From: Arcticibacter sp045629565
Lineage (GTDB): Bacteria > Bacteroidota > Bacteroidia > Sphingobacteriales > Sphingobacteriaceae
Assembly: GCF_045629565.1 (NCBI RefSeq)
Contig: NZ_JAZQRL010000028.1
Coordinates: forward strand, 62,001 to 126,000
Reading direction: 5' to 3'
Length of the DNA stretch: 64,000 nucleotides
Under the pieces are notes generated by a model, which did not search any database, was not told where the DNA came from, and saw nothing but the letters and a program-made list of their open reading frames with translations. The position numbers were made by a program, and so were the translations under genes. Below are positions 18,360 through 27,762 of this stretch, in pieces. Numbering within the stretch: the stretch's first letter is position 1; the number at the start of each line of letters is the position of its first letter.

Positions 18360-19490
18360 ATGAACAATAAACTAACATTCGCTTCTATAATCTTTGGCTC
18401 GGCATTACTTACAGCCTGCGGCGGATCAGACCAGAGCAAGCAAGCTCCTGCGGCACCTCCTGCAGTAACCGTTAGCACGTACACCGTGCAAAAAGAAGAG
18501 GTTAACGGTATCGATTCTTATCCTGGAACCATAGTCCCCTTGAATGAGGTTGATCTCAGAGCAGAAGTGAACGGCTACATCACGAATATTTTTGTAAGAG
18601 ATGGCCAGCAGGTTTCGAAAGGCCAGAAGCTTTACGAAATTGACAGGAGCAGATACCAGGCTGTCTACAACCAGGCAAATGCGCAACTGCAGATTGCAAA
18701 AGCAAATCTTGCTAAGACCCAGAAAGACGCTGAACGTTACACTCGCCTTGCCGAACAAGATGCGATAGCCAAACAACGTGTCGATTATGCTCAGGCAGAC
18801 CTTCAGACAGCACAGGCACAAGTTGCTTCAGCTCAGGCAACCCTTTCCAATGCGGCTACAGATCTTCGGCGATCCACCATTGTCGCTCCTTTCTCCGGAA
18901 AGATCGGCATCTCGATGGTAAGAAGAGGGGCACTGGTTACCGCAGGCTCTACCCTCATCAATACCATATCTGCCCCCAACCCTATGGGAGTGGATATCAA
19001 TATAAATGAGAGTGACATCGCTTACTTCTCCCAGCTTCAGCAGGGAAAAGCGACGAGCTTTAATATCATCCTTCCAGATAACTCTAAATATACGTCAAGC
19101 GGAAAAGTGCTTGCTGTAGATCGCGCGGTAGACCCGCAGACTGGAACGATACGTGTACGTGCCAGCTTCCCCAACGCAAACGGCAAGCTGGTGGCAGGTA
19201 TGAACTGTACGGTTCAGGTTGCAAACAAACAATCAGGTGAGCAGATCACGGTTCCATATCAGGCTGTTACCGAACAGTTAGGTGAATTTACAGTATATGT
19301 AGTTGGAGACAGCAATAAGGTCGCACAACGTCAGGTTAAGTTAGGGATCAAAGTAAACGATAAGATAGTCATTCAGGATGGCCTTAAAGAAGGCGAAGTT
19401 ATCGTAAGCACCGGAACTCAAAACCTCAGAGAAGGTGCGGTAATCCAGACAGAAGCACCAGGTCAACCTGATGCTGCACCTAAACAATAA
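18360..19490 (+). CDS. RND efflux periplasmic adaptor (membrane fusion protein)
   Basis: This AcrA/MexA-type adaptor bridges the RND pump and the TolC-like channel. It is a lipoprotein: the signal ends in LLTACGG with Cys20 as acceptor, followed by a Gln/Ala/Pro-rich linker. The domain order is family-typical: lipoyl half (GYITNIFVRDGQQVSKGQKLYEID, ~74-97), a coiled-coil alpha-hairpin rich in Ala/Gln (~100-165), the second lipoyl half (TIVAPFSGKIGIS), the beta-barrel and the membrane-proximal domain. Length 376 aa. It sits in the middle of the tolC-adaptor-RND operon. Confidence 0.95.
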   Translation: MNNKLTFASIIFGSALLTACGGSDQSKQAPAAPPAVTVSTYTVQKEEVNGIDSYPGTIVPLNEVDLRAEVNGYITNIFVRDGQQVSKGQKLYEIDRSRYQAVYNQANAQLQIAKANLAKTQKDAERYTRLAEQDAIAKQRVDYAQADLQTAQAQVASAQATLSNAATDLRRSTIVAPFSGKIGISMVRRGALVTAGSTLINTISAPNPMGVDININESDIAYFSQLQQGKATSFNIILPDNSKYTSSGKVLAVDRAVDPQTGTIRVRASFPNANGKLVAGMNCTVQVANKQSGEQITVPYQAVTEQLGEFTVYVVGDSNKVAQRQVKLGIKVNDKIVIQDGLKEGEVIVSTGTQNLREGAVIQTEAPGQPDAAPKQ

Positions 19491-19514
19491 TTATTTTATA
19501 GTAGACAAATCTAT

Positions 19515-22500
19515 ATGATCTCAGAAGTATTCATACGGCGACCCGTCACCGCTATTGTCATCTCGATTCTGATTGTAATGATAGGTGTTATCGTATTAAC
19601 AACCTTACCAATCAGTCAGTATCCCAATATTGCTCCGCCAACGGTTACCGTAACCGGCACCTATACAGGAGCGGATGCAGAAACTGTTGAAAAGACAGTC
19701 ACAACGCCGATAGAAAGTCAAATCAACGGTACTCCGGGCATGTCGTACATGTCATCGAACAGTACCTCCGATGGCCGTTCATCGATTACCGTAACCTTCG
19801 ATGTCGGTACCGATATTGACATCGCCACCCTTGATGTTCAAAACAGGGTAGGTATCGCAGAACCTGCACTGCCTGAAGCGGTGCGACGTCTTGGAGTAAC
19901 TACCAGAAAGGCCAACACTGATATCTTGATGGTACTGGGACTATATTCTCCTAAGGGTACCCACGATATGAAATTCATGTCCAACTACGTTAACTTGTAC
20001 CTCAGAGATGCGATTATGCGCGTCGATGGTGTGGGTGATGTACAGGCATTCGGACAACCTTTCAGTATGAGGGTTTGGCTTGACGCAGGAAAATTAGCGC
20101 AGCTTAATCTCACTCCTGCAGATGTATCAGCTGCTATTCAGGAACAAAACGTACGTGTTCCGGGTGGTAGCGTAGGCGGCCCCCCTCAACAATCGTCTCA
20201 GGTATTTGAGTTCCCTGTAATCCTCGATGGAGACCTTGACACTGAGGAAGAATTCGAAAACATAGTAATTAAGACGGGCGCTGAGGGTTCTATTGTTTAT
20301 CTTAAAGACGTAGCGAGGGTTGAACTGGGAGAATTTTCTTACGCTACGCGTTCCATGGTGAACGGTAAAACTGCTTCCATGATGGCTATCAGTCAGATGC
20401 CCGGCGGAAATGCCGTGCAAACTTACGAGGGTATCGAAAAGACGCTACAGGAGCTAAAAAAATCGTTCCCGAGTGACCTTGATTACATCATCAGTTACGA
20501 AACCGTATCCGTAATCAATGTCTCTATCAATTCCGTTATCCATACCCTCATAGAAGCGCTTATTCTGGTAACGCTTGTCGTGTTCCTCTTCCTTCAAAGC
20601 TGGAGGGCAACACTGATACCCGTTCTTGCTATTCCGGTATCAATTATTGGTACCTTCATCTTCTTTACGCTTTTAGGCTTTTCCATCAATACCCTTACGA
20701 TGCTGGCATTCGTACTCGCTATTGGTATTGTGGTCGATGACGCGATTGTGGTAGTGGAGGCCGTCCAGCACTACATTGACCATGAAAAGCTGTCTGCAAA
20801 AGAAGCAACCATGCGTGCAATGAAGGACATAACAGCGCCGGTAATAGCCATCGCGCTTATTCTTGCGGCTGTTTTCATACCCGTAGGGTTCATTCCTGGC
20901 ATGGTCGGGCAGCTTTACCAGCAGTTTGCCATTACGATTGCGGTATCAGTAATCATCTCGGCGTTCATAGCACTGTCTCTTACACCGGCTCTTTGTTCCA
21001 TTCTCCTCGTTCCGATGAACCTGAATAAGGAATCTAAAGGAATGAACAAATTTTTCTATAAGTTCAACAGCTGGTTCCACAGGGTTACGAACAATTATTC
21101 CGAGGGAGTGAAGTGGTGCATCCGCAAAGCTCCAATGGTCATCATCATCCTGGTTTGTATATATATCGGAACAATCGGATTATTCAGAAGTAAATCAGCA
21201 GGGTTCATCCCGTCTGAAGACGCAGGTATATTCCTGATGGGTATTACACTGCCTGAAGGGGCATCTGCATCCCGTACTGATGAATTCTTATCCAATGTTA
21301 CACAAAGAATCCAGAAAGAGATCCCCGAAGTAAAGAACATCACCTCTATCGCCGGAATTAACATTTTGAACAGATCGTTCAAATCCAATGCAGGTACATA
21401 CTTTGTGCAGATGAATCATTGGGATGAACGTAAGCGTACTGTTCAGGAAGTACTTGGGCAGATTCAGGGAATGTTTGCGGGCGCAAAAGAAGGTAGTGTA
21501 CTGGCTGTCGCCCCTCCGGCTATCCCCGGACTTGGTGTAAGTGGCGGTTTCAACATTCAGATTGAAGAACAGCAGGCTGGAGATATCAAAGACTTCCAGG
21601 CAGCAGTGTTCAAATTCCTGGGAGCTGCTAATCAACGCCCGGAAATCGGCATGGCATATACACTGTTTAATGCTAACACACCAAACTATCAGCTGACAGT
21701 TAACAGAGATCAGGCGAAGAAAATGGGAGTATCGGTTGGTACGATCTATAGCACTATTTCCAGCTATCTCGGAAGTGCATATATCAATGACTTCACCCGA
21801 TACGGGCGAAACTTCCGTGTGGTAACTCAGGCCGACACTACTTACCGTCAGCATATTGAGGACATCGGAAACCTGTATGTCAAGAATGTAGCAGGGAGCA
21901 ACGTTCCATTAAGTGCTTTGGTTACCTATGAAATGGTCCAAAAACCATCTATCATCAATCACTACAACTTGTTCCGCGCTATTGAAGTGAACGGTAGTGC
22001 CGCACCTGGTTACAGTAGCGGTGACGCCTTAACTGCGCTTGAGGAAGTCGCAGCGCAGACCCTGCCTCAAGGTTATACTTATAGCTTCTCAGGACTAAGC
22101 GCCCAGGAGCAGGAATCCGGAAATAGTACGATGTACATTTTCGCTCTTTGTATTGTGTTCGTGTTCCTTTTGTTAGCCGCGCTTTATGAAAGCTGGTCGG
22201 TACCGTTCTCTATTCTGTTATCAGTTCCTTTGGGGGTATTCGGAGCGATCCTCGCGTTGACATTCCTTCCGAAAATTGATAACAATATCTTCGCGCAGAT
22301 TGGGTTAGTGACACTTATCGGATTGGCAGCCAAAAACGCCATCTTGATCGTCGAGTTTGCCAAAGAGCGTGTAGATTGGGGGATGGAGCTGGTTGCGGCA
22401 ACTATTGAAGCGGTTAAGCTACGTCTACGCCCGATTATCATGACTTCTCTTGCATTCATCCTGGGTATTGTTCCTTTGATGTTGTCAACGGGAGCAGGAG

Positions 22501-22715
22501 CAGTGTCCAGACAGACGATCGGATGGACAGTGTTCGGTGGTATGCTTGCTGCAACGATACTGGCTATTTTCATCGTACCCGTACTGTTTATATTGATCAC
22601 ACGTTTCGCGTATGGAAAAGAGAAATTAGCTGAACTTCAGGCAAATTACAACCCTGACGATCATAAGGATACTCTGCATGCAGATGACAATGATGAAAAC
22701 GACGGCAATTATTAA
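19515..22715 (+). CDS. RND multidrug efflux permease, HAE1 (AcrB/MexB-like)
   Basis: This is the inner-membrane proton/drug antiporter of the tripartite pump; at 1066 aa it matches HAE1 transporters. The N-terminal segment (FIRRPVTAIVISILIVMIGVIVL), the periplasmic porter region and the diagnostic TM4 motif GIVVDDAIVVVEAV with the proton-relay Asp pair (~residues 406-407) are visible. So are the second-half repeat (TLIGLAAKNAILIVEFAKE) and the last TM bundle (LMLSTGAGAVSRQTIGWTVFGGM). The tail is acidic (Asp/Asn-rich). Drug efflux rather than metal efflux is inferred from the HAE1 motifs; substrates are unknown. A strong terminator ends the operon. Confidence 0.96.
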   Translation: MISEVFIRRPVTAIVISILIVMIGVIVLTTLPISQYPNIAPPTVTVTGTYTGADAETVEKTVTTPIESQINGTPGMSYMSSNSTSDGRSSITVTFDVGTDIDIATLDVQNRVGIAEPALPEAVRRLGVTTRKANTDILMVLGLYSPKGTHDMKFMSNYVNLYLRDAIMRVDGVGDVQAFGQPFSMRVWLDAGKLAQLNLTPADVSAAIQEQNVRVPGGSVGGPPQQSSQVFEFPVILDGDLDTEEEFENIVIKTGAEGSIVYLKDVARVELGEFSYATRSMVNGKTASMMAISQMPGGNAVQTYEGIEKTLQELKKSFPSDLDYIISYETVSVINVSINSVIHTLIEALILVTLVVFLFLQSWRATLIPVLAIPVSIIGTFIFFTLLGFSINTLTMLAFVLAIGIVVDDAIVVVEAVQHYIDHEKLSAKEATMRAMKDITAPVIAIALILAAVFIPVGFIPGMVGQLYQQFAITIAVSVIISAFIALSLTPALCSILLVPMNLNKESKGMNKFFYKFNSWFHRVTNNYSEGVKWCIRKAPMVIIILVCIYIGTIGLFRSKSAGFIPSEDAGIFLMGITLPEGASASRTDEFLSNVTQRIQKEIPEVKNITSIAGINILNRSFKSNAGTYFVQMNHWDERKRTVQEVLGQIQGMFAGAKEGSVLAVAPPAIPGLGVSGGFNIQIEEQQAGDIKDFQAAVFKFLGAANQRPEIGMAYTLFNANTPNYQLTVNRDQAKKMGVSVGTIYSTISSYLGSAYINDFTRYGRNFRVVTQADTTYRQHIEDIGNLYVKNVAGSNVPLSALVTYEMVQKPSIINHYNLFRAIEVNGSAAPGYSSGDALTALEEVAAQTLPQGYTYSFSGLSAQEQESGNSTMYIFALCIVFVFLLLAALYESWSVPFSILLSVPLGVFGAILALTFLPKIDNNIFAQIGLVTLIGLAAKNAILIVEFAKERVDWGMELVAATIEAVKLRLRPIIMTSLAFILGIVPLMLSTGAGAVSRQTIGWTVFGGMLAATILAIFIVPVLFILITRFAYGKEKLAELQANYNPDDHKDTLHADDNDENDGNY

Positions 22716-22732
22716 TTAAACGTCACCCCTAT

Positions 22733-22771
22733 AAAGCCGGCCCATTTACTAATGGAGCCGGCTTTTTTTTT
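22733..22771 (+). terminator. Rho-independent terminator of the RND efflux operon
   Basis: The AAAGCCGGC and GCCGGCTTT arms, extended inward by CCATT and AATGG around a short loop, are followed by nine T residues. It lies 18 bp after the RND stop codon and insulates the LacI gene. Confidence 0.9.
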
Positions 22772-22825
22772 GTAACGAGCCTGGGTACTTTCGTCTTCAT
22801 TCCGAACATTCAGTTATATAATTGA

Positions 22826-22833
22826 TATCTTCG
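22826..22833 (+). promoter_or_regulatory. -7-like element just upstream of the LacI-family gene
   Basis: TATCTTCG (7 of 8 to TAnnTTTG) ends 11 nt before the ATG at 22844. A transcript starting about 7 nt downstream would have an almost absent 5' leader. No clear -33 TTTG is present. Confidence 0.4.
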
Positions 22834-22843
22834 CAGCGGGATT

Positions 22844-23860
22844 ATGGACCAAGTAAACTTAAAACGGCTTGCTAAAGAATTAAACCTGGCAATATCTACG
22901 GTCTCCAGGGCTTTAAGCGATAGCTATGACATCAGTGAAGAAACAAAGAAGAAAGTCGTTGCCCTCGCTAAAAAGCTTAACTACCAGCCAAATCCTTTTG
23001 CCAGAAGCCTCAGAAACCGCAGCAGTAAAACGATAGCTATTATATTACCGGAGATCGCAAACAACTATTTCTCTGTGGCGATCAATGGCATTGAGGAAGT
23101 TGCACAGGCTAATAATTATCATGTGCTGATCTATATCACACACGAAAACCTTCAGAAGGAAGCTGATATAGTAAAGCTACTATTAAATGGCCGCGTGGAC
23201 GGTATTCTGATGTCGCTGTCCGGCGGACCAGAAGACACAGAGCACCTTAAAGAATTGCAGGAAAGCAAGGTGCCTGTCGTATTTTTCGATCGGGTATCCG
23301 ACACCATTGAAACCGTTAAAATAACTACCAACAACTTCGAAAGCGGCTATCTGGCTACGAGCCATCTCATCAGCAGAGGGAGCAAGAAAATAGCTTACCT
23401 CACCTATTCAGGCGATTTATCGATCGAACAACAGCGCATGAAAGGATATATGGAATCCGTCTCCAAGTGTGGACTTCTGCACCGGGAAGAGTTTATTGTT
23501 CGGTGCAATACAAATTCCGCAGAGAACTACAAAAAAATAAAAGACATTTTTAGTGATAATGACAGGCCTGATGGTGTATTTGCTTCCGTAGAATCCTTAG
23601 CTATATTAGCTTATGAGGTATGCGCTGAACTGGGTTTACGCATACCGCAGGATGTGAAGATAGTTGGCTTTTCTAATTTAAGAACAGCATCATTGCTAAA
23701 CCCTGCATTAACAACAATTACGCAGCCTGCCTTTGACATGGGGAGAGAGGCGGCAATCGCTTTGTTTGAAGCCCTCAAGAAGCCTCATTTTAAAATGGAA
23801 AACCAAACAATAGTTCTTCGCTCAAACCTGATTGAGCGAAGATCTACTGCATCTAACTAA
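22844..23860 (+). CDS. LacI family transcriptional regulator
   Basis: This is a sugar-responsive DNA-binding regulator. The N-terminal LacI helix-turn-helix and hinge are intact (LKRLAKELNLAISTVSRALSDSYDISEETKKKV, NYQPNPFARSLR), followed by a periplasmic-binding-protein-like effector domain (KTIAIILPEIANNYFSVAINGIEE through the C-terminus) at 338 aa. It converges on mannonate dehydratase with a 4-bp overlap, so it probably controls hexuronate catabolism genes, with an intermediate of that pathway as effector. This link rests on adjacency only. Confidence 0.93.
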   Translation: MDQVNLKRLAKELNLAISTVSRALSDSYDISEETKKKVVALAKKLNYQPNPFARSLRNRSSKTIAIILPEIANNYFSVAINGIEEVAQANNYHVLIYITHENLQKEADIVKLLLNGRVDGILMSLSGGPEDTEHLKELQESKVPVVFFDRVSDTIETVKITTNNFESGYLATSHLISRGSKKIAYLTYSGDLSIEQQRMKGYMESVSKCGLLHREEFIVRCNTNSAENYKKIKDIFSDNDRPDGVFASVESLAILAYEVCAELGLRIPQDVKIVGFSNLRTASLLNPALTTITQPAFDMGREAAIALFEALKKPHFKMENQTIVLRSNLIERRSTASN

Positions 23861-25044
23861 ATCCCTTTGTTTCTACGGATGGCGACTTCAAGACCTCGCA
23901 GTTCTGCAAGACCACGTAACCGGCCGATGGCTGAATACCCCGGATTAGTCTTCTTTTTAAGATCATCCAGCATTTTATGACCATGATCCGGGCGGAACGG
24001 CATACGCAGGTCTGTTCTTCCTGCTGCCTTACGCCTCTCCTGCTCCTCTACTAAAGCCTTCATAACGGCATACATATCTACATCTCCGTCAAGATGATCT
24101 GCTTCATGGAAATTTCCCTCAGCATCCCGGCGGGTACTTCTCAGGTGGATGAAGTGAATTCTGTGACCCAAACGTTCAACCATCCCTGCAAGATCATTAT
24201 CTGCTCTAACGCCGAAAGAACCGGTACAATAAGTCAACCCGTTATTTGGACTGTCCACAGCCTCAAATAGCTCCACAATATCGGCTTCCGTACTTACTAC
24301 GCGGGGTAAGCCAAGGATGGGAAACGGAGGATCATCAGGGTGGATACATAATAAGACTCCCGCTTGTTCAGCGGCAGGAACGATCTCCGATAAGAAGCTG
24401 TACAAATTCGCTTTCAGTTCTTTAGGTCCGGTCGCATCATATCCGGCCAGCACTTTCAGGAAATCTTCCAGAGAGTAGCCCTCCTCAGAACCCGGAAGTC
24501 CTGCGATAATGTTTTTTACGAGTGCTTTCTTATCCTCTTCCCCTAAAGACTCGAAGTACGCTTTTGCCTTTTGCTTCTGCTCGTCCGTATAGGTCGCCTC
24601 TGCACCCGGTCTGTTTAAAATATAAAGCTCGAATGCTGCAAACGCCGCCGCTTCAAAACGCAAAGCGGTAGAACCGTCAGGCATTTCGTAATCAAGATTG
24701 GTTCTTGTCCAATCCAAAACTGGCATGAAGTTGTAACATACGATGTCAATACCGCATGCACCCAGATTAGTCAGCGTCTGCTTATAGTTGTCTATATACA
24801 GCTGATAATCTCCTGTACGTTTCTTGATATCCTCATGAACAGGAACGCTCTCCACCACAGACCAGCTCAGCCCTGCAGCTTCCACTTCCTGCTTTCTTTT
24901 CATGATCTCCTCTTTAGTCCAAACCTGACCGTTTGGAACATGGTGCAGCGCGGTAACAATACCCGTAGCACCTGCCTGTTTGATATCTGAAAGAGAAACC
25001 GGGTCCTTTGGACCGTACCATCTCCAAGTTTGTTCTAATGCCAT
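23857..25044 (-). CDS. uxuA: Mannonate dehydratase
   Basis: UxuA dehydrates D-mannonate to 2-keto-3-deoxy-D-gluconate in glucuronate catabolism. The product is 395 aa, the family length, starting MALEQTWRWYGPKDPVSLSDI. It carries family blocks such as GIVTALHHVPNGQVW, VLLCIHPDDPPFPILGLPRV, GLTYCTGSFGVRADND, IHFIHLRSTRRD and MPFRPDHGHKMLDD, whose His, Cys and Asp residues belong to the TIM-barrel metal site. It is downstream of, and likely co-transcribed with, the SDR gene (20-bp gap). Confidence 0.95.
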   Translation of the reverse strand: MALEQTWRWYGPKDPVSLSDIKQAGATGIVTALHHVPNGQVWTKEEIMKRKQEVEAAGLSWSVVESVPVHEDIKKRTGDYQLYIDNYKQTLTNLGACGIDIVCYNFMPVLDWTRTNLDYEMPDGSTALRFEAAAFAAFELYILNRPGAEATYTDEQKQKAKAYFESLGEEDKKALVKNIIAGLPGSEEGYSLEDFLKVLAGYDATGPKELKANLYSFLSEIVPAAEQAGVLLCIHPDDPPFPILGLPRVVSTEADIVELFEAVDSPNNGLTYCTGSFGVRADNDLAGMVERLGHRIHFIHLRSTRRDAEGNFHEADHLDGDVDMYAVMKALVEEQERRKAAGRTDLRMPFRPDHGHKMLDDLKKKTNPGYSAIGRLRGLAELRGLEVAIRRNKGI

Positions 25045-25064
25045 ATACTCGATTTTATTACTGA

Positions 25065-25907
25065 TTAAACACCTGAAAACGCACTAAAGCCGCCATCTAT
25101 CGGAATGACAACACCCGTAACAAACAGCGATCCATCACCACACAGCCATAACAACGTGCCGGTAAGATCATCCGGTGTTCCGAAACGACTCATTGGAGTA
25201 TGAGAGATGATGGTATTCCCACGGTCAGTAAGGCTCCCGTCTGTATTCGTAAGCAATGTCCTGTTTTGTTCTGTCAGGAAGAAGCCGGGCGCTAAAGCAT
25301 TTACCCGAATACCCACTTTAGAGAAATGAACGGCAAGCCATTGTGTAAAGTTCGATATCGCTGCTTTCGCACCACTGTATGCAGGGATCTTTGTCAACGG
25401 AGTAAACGCATTCATAGACGATATATTAATGATAGACGCCCCGCTTTTACCAATCATATCTTTGGCAAACACCTGCGTTGGCAATAGTGTACCAATAAAG
25501 TTCAGATCGAAAACAAACTTGATTCCTTCAGGATCCAGATCAAAGAACGTCTTCAGTCCCTCTTCCGTAGAGCTAAGGTCTTCTGCCAGCAGGAAGCTTT
25601 TTGACGTCGTTCCTTTTGGATGATTTCCACCTGCTCCGTTAATCAGGATATCGCAAGGGCCAAGTAGCTCGTTCACTTTCTGATGAGCAGCTTTCAGACT
25701 CTCAACGTCCAGAACATTACATGCAACGCCCACAGCATCGCCGCCTTTTTCTCTGATCTCCGCCGCAACCCGTTCGGCTGTTTCTTCTCTCAAATCTAAA
25801 ATGGCAATCTTTGCTCCTCTGTCTGCTAAAGCTTGAGCCATTGTACTGCATAGCACGCCACCACCACCGGTTACAACTGCTACTTTACCTGAAAATTCTG
25901 ATGACAT
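25065..25907 (-). CDS. SDR family oxidoreductase, probable D-mannonate oxidoreductase
   Basis: This short-chain dehydrogenase (280 aa) very probably interconverts fructuronate and D-mannonate, the step before UxuA. The cofactor-binding turn is VTGGGGVLC, a variant of the usual glycine-rich TGxxxGxG pattern; then NGAG (near residue 90), the catalytic Ser in INISSMNAF, YxxxK as YSGAK, and a C-terminal GVVIPIDGGFSAFSGV. SDR-type mannonate oxidoreductases replace the classical UxuB in many Bacteroidota, and direct linkage to uxuA supports this. Substrate assignment is by context; gluconate dehydrogenase-like activity is the alternative. Confidence 0.82.
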   Translation of the reverse strand: MSSEFSGKVAVVTGGGGVLCSTMAQALADRGAKIAILDLREETAERVAAEIREKGGDAVGVACNVLDVESLKAAHQKVNELLGPCDILINGAGGNHPKGTTSKSFLLAEDLSSTEEGLKTFFDLDPEGIKFVFDLNFIGTLLPTQVFAKDMIGKSGASIINISSMNAFTPLTKIPAYSGAKAAISNFTQWLAVHFSKVGIRVNALAPGFFLTEQNRTLLTNTDGSLTDRGNTIISHTPMSRFGTPDDLTGTLLWLCGDGSLFVTGVVIPIDGGFSAFSGV

Positions 25908-26094
25908 ATCCTTATTTGGTTATTTAAATTGTTGTTTGCTCAGTAAAATTGATGAAAATATCCTTGTGAAGACAGCGTTTGACCGGATTTATTTACGGAA
26001 TCGTTTTCGGGAAAAAGCTTAAAATCAGCCCCCGTTTGACATAGGAGCGCACTATTCCCGTAACCCTAACATTTTTGTTATAACTTTAGCTATT

Positions 26095-26682
26095 ATGACC
26101 GGAACAGACCTGATACTGGAAAACATTGCATCTTTCATTTCACTTGAGCCCAGGGAGAAGGACCTGTTTGTGTCGCTTTTGAAACCCGGCCTGATCCCCA
26201 AAAAGAAAGTGACTCTCCAAACCGGAGAAATCTGCCGTTATTCAACCTTTGTAACGCGGGGCTGCCTCAGAGGATATAGTTACGATAAAAACGGAATGGA
26301 ACACGTGTTGAACTTCGCTCCAAAAGGTTGGTGGATAGCCGATATGTATAGCCTGATTTCGCAAAAACCCGGCATGCTGAACATAGAAGCACTGGAGGAA
26401 ACGGAAGTCTTAAAGCTGTCAAAAAATAACCAGGAGCTCCTTTACAGAGAGGTTCCAAAATTTGAACGCTTCTTTCGGATCATAATAGAAAAGTCGCTCG
26501 TCGCATCACAGCAGAGAGTACTCGACAACTTAAGCCTCACCGCAGAAGAGCGCTACACCAAATTTTGTGATAAATATCCCAGTCTAACGGAATACATACC
26601 CCTCAAACAGGTAGCCTCGTATATTGGTGTAACTCCCGAGTTTTTCAGCAAAATGAGGAACAACCTGCTTAAAAAAAAGTAG
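26095..26682 (+). CDS. Crp/Fnr family transcriptional regulator
   Basis: This 195-aa regulator has an N-terminal cyclic-nucleotide-binding-like beta domain (KKKVTLQTGEICRYSTFVTRGCLRGY, then ALEETEVLKLSKNNQELL) and a short C-terminal helix-turn-helix (IPLKQVASYIGVTPEFFSKMRNNLL). The effector pocket is not recognisably that of cAMP-binding CRP. It is divergent from the SDR/uxuA pair and converges on the YiaK-type reductase gene (5-bp gap), so it may regulate the uronate genes. That role is inference. Confidence 0.88.
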   Translation: MTGTDLILENIASFISLEPREKDLFVSLLKPGLIPKKKVTLQTGEICRYSTFVTRGCLRGYSYDKNGMEHVLNFAPKGWWIADMYSLISQKPGMLNIEALEETEVLKLSKNNQELLYREVPKFERFFRIIIEKSLVASQQRVLDNLSLTAEERYTKFCDKYPSLTEYIPLKQVASYIGVTPEFFSKMRNNLLKKK

Positions 26683-26687
26683 GCTGA

Positions 26688-27659
26688 CTACAAATTCAGT
26701 ATGTCGTTCCAGATCCTTTCATTTACAGGGATCCCGCCAGTCGCATGCTTGTTTCGTTTAGAAAGTGTACTTTCACCCGGATATCTCACCTCTTCCGGAT
26801 GGCCGAGTTTCGTGAAGTCAAGGATTTGCTCTACAAGGGCAGCATTTCCTGACCCTTGCTTTATCGCAATAAAACATTGCGAAACGCCCGACTCGGAGCC
26901 TCCTCCGGTAATAACCCCTGTGGATCTTCCGCCGCTAAGAGCGGTGAGCAAGACGTCGACCAACAACGACAATCCTGACCCTTTCCAGTATCCGATCGGC
27001 AAAGCCCGCTGCGTCTCGATGATCTTGACCGGATCTCTTGTCAGCTCCCCTTCCTGGTCATAACCACCCGGAAACGGGAGATGTTCGTCCCGGAATTTAT
27101 ATTCCTGGATCTTGCCAAAAGAATACTGAGATACGGCCATGTCCAAAACGATGTGGCCTCCAACCCGGGGTACGGCAATAACGATCGGGTTATTACCTAA
27201 CCGCGGCTCCGTCCCGCCCCAGGGAGTGACATTGGCAATTGTATTGGTGAAACAGATGCCAATGAAGCCCGCTTCCGCTGCTTGCCAGCCGTAGGTTCCC
27301 CCGCGCATCCAATGATTCGTATTTTTAATGAACACACAACCGATACCAAACTCGCTGGCCAGAGATATTGCCCTATCCATACAATGGATTGCATTCGAAA
27401 TGCCGGGAGCCAGGTGCCCTTCCCAGTTCTCAAGGGCAGACATCCCGTCAATACGTTCCGGCTCAGCAGACGGATCAACCAACCCCTCCCTCACCGCCTT
27501 TACAAACACCGGAAACCGGTTCAATCCGTGGGTATGAACACCATCTCTGCTATTTTCTGCAAAGGTCCGGGCACATAGTTCCGCCTTCGCATCTCCAAAT
27601 CCGTTTTTCAACAAGACTCTCTTAAACTCCTGCTGTAGCGTAGTAAAATCAACATTCAT
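26688..27659 (-). CDS. Ldh-family oxidoreductase (2,3-diketo-L-gulonate reductase YiaK-like)
   Basis: This NAD(P)H-dependent oxidoreductase of the malate/L-lactate dehydrogenase type-2 (YlbC/YiaK) fold is 323 aa. The start NVDFTTLQQEFKRVLLKNGF, the catalytic His region (GVHTHGLNRFPVF), NHWMRGGTYGWQAAEAG and the GSGLSLLVDVLLTALSGG segment are characteristic; the closest functional match I recall is 2,3-diketo-L-gulonate reductase. It may feed an ascorbate/ketogulonate branch into the neighbouring hexuronate genes. Substrate assignment is uncertain within the superfamily. Confidence 0.85.
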   Translation of the reverse strand: MNVDFTTLQQEFKRVLLKNGFGDAKAELCARTFAENSRDGVHTHGLNRFPVFVKAVREGLVDPSAEPERIDGMSALENWEGHLAPGISNAIHCMDRAISLASEFGIGCVFIKNTNHWMRGGTYGWQAAEAGFIGICFTNTIANVTPWGGTEPRLGNNPIVIAVPRVGGHIVLDMAVSQYSFGKIQEYKFRDEHLPFPGGYDQEGELTRDPVKIIETQRALPIGYWKGSGLSLLVDVLLTALSGGRSTGVITGGGSESGVSQCFIAIKQGSGNAALVEQILDFTKLGHPEEVRYPGESTLSKRNKHATGGIPVNERIWNDILNL

Positions 27660-27750
27660 ATCTGCATAGCTTGATTCACATCAGGTTAAAGGTATCGATT
27701 GCATCTCGCTTTTCTTAACCTAAATTAAGTGCCCGGTGTTTGCACAGCGA

Positions 27751-27758
27751 TAACTTTG
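27751..27758 (+). promoter_or_regulatory. -7 promoter element just upstream of the pirin gene
   Basis: TAACTTTG matches TAnnTTTG exactly and ends 4 nt before the ATG at 27763. A transcript from here would be leaderless or initiate within the start codon region. No -33 TTTG lies at 19-21 bp. Confidence 0.4.
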
Positions 27759-27762
27759 TAGT

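Noticed and set aside
26004..26015. TTTTC-GG-GAAAA dyad between the SDR and Crp/Fnr genes as a LacI operator
   Set aside because: Only 5-bp arms, A/T-rich, without the CG centre typical of LacI sites; not strong enough to list.
22844..27659. Horizontally acquired island for uronate catabolism
   Set aside because: Composition and gene spacing match the surroundings, with no mobile genes or flanking repeats.
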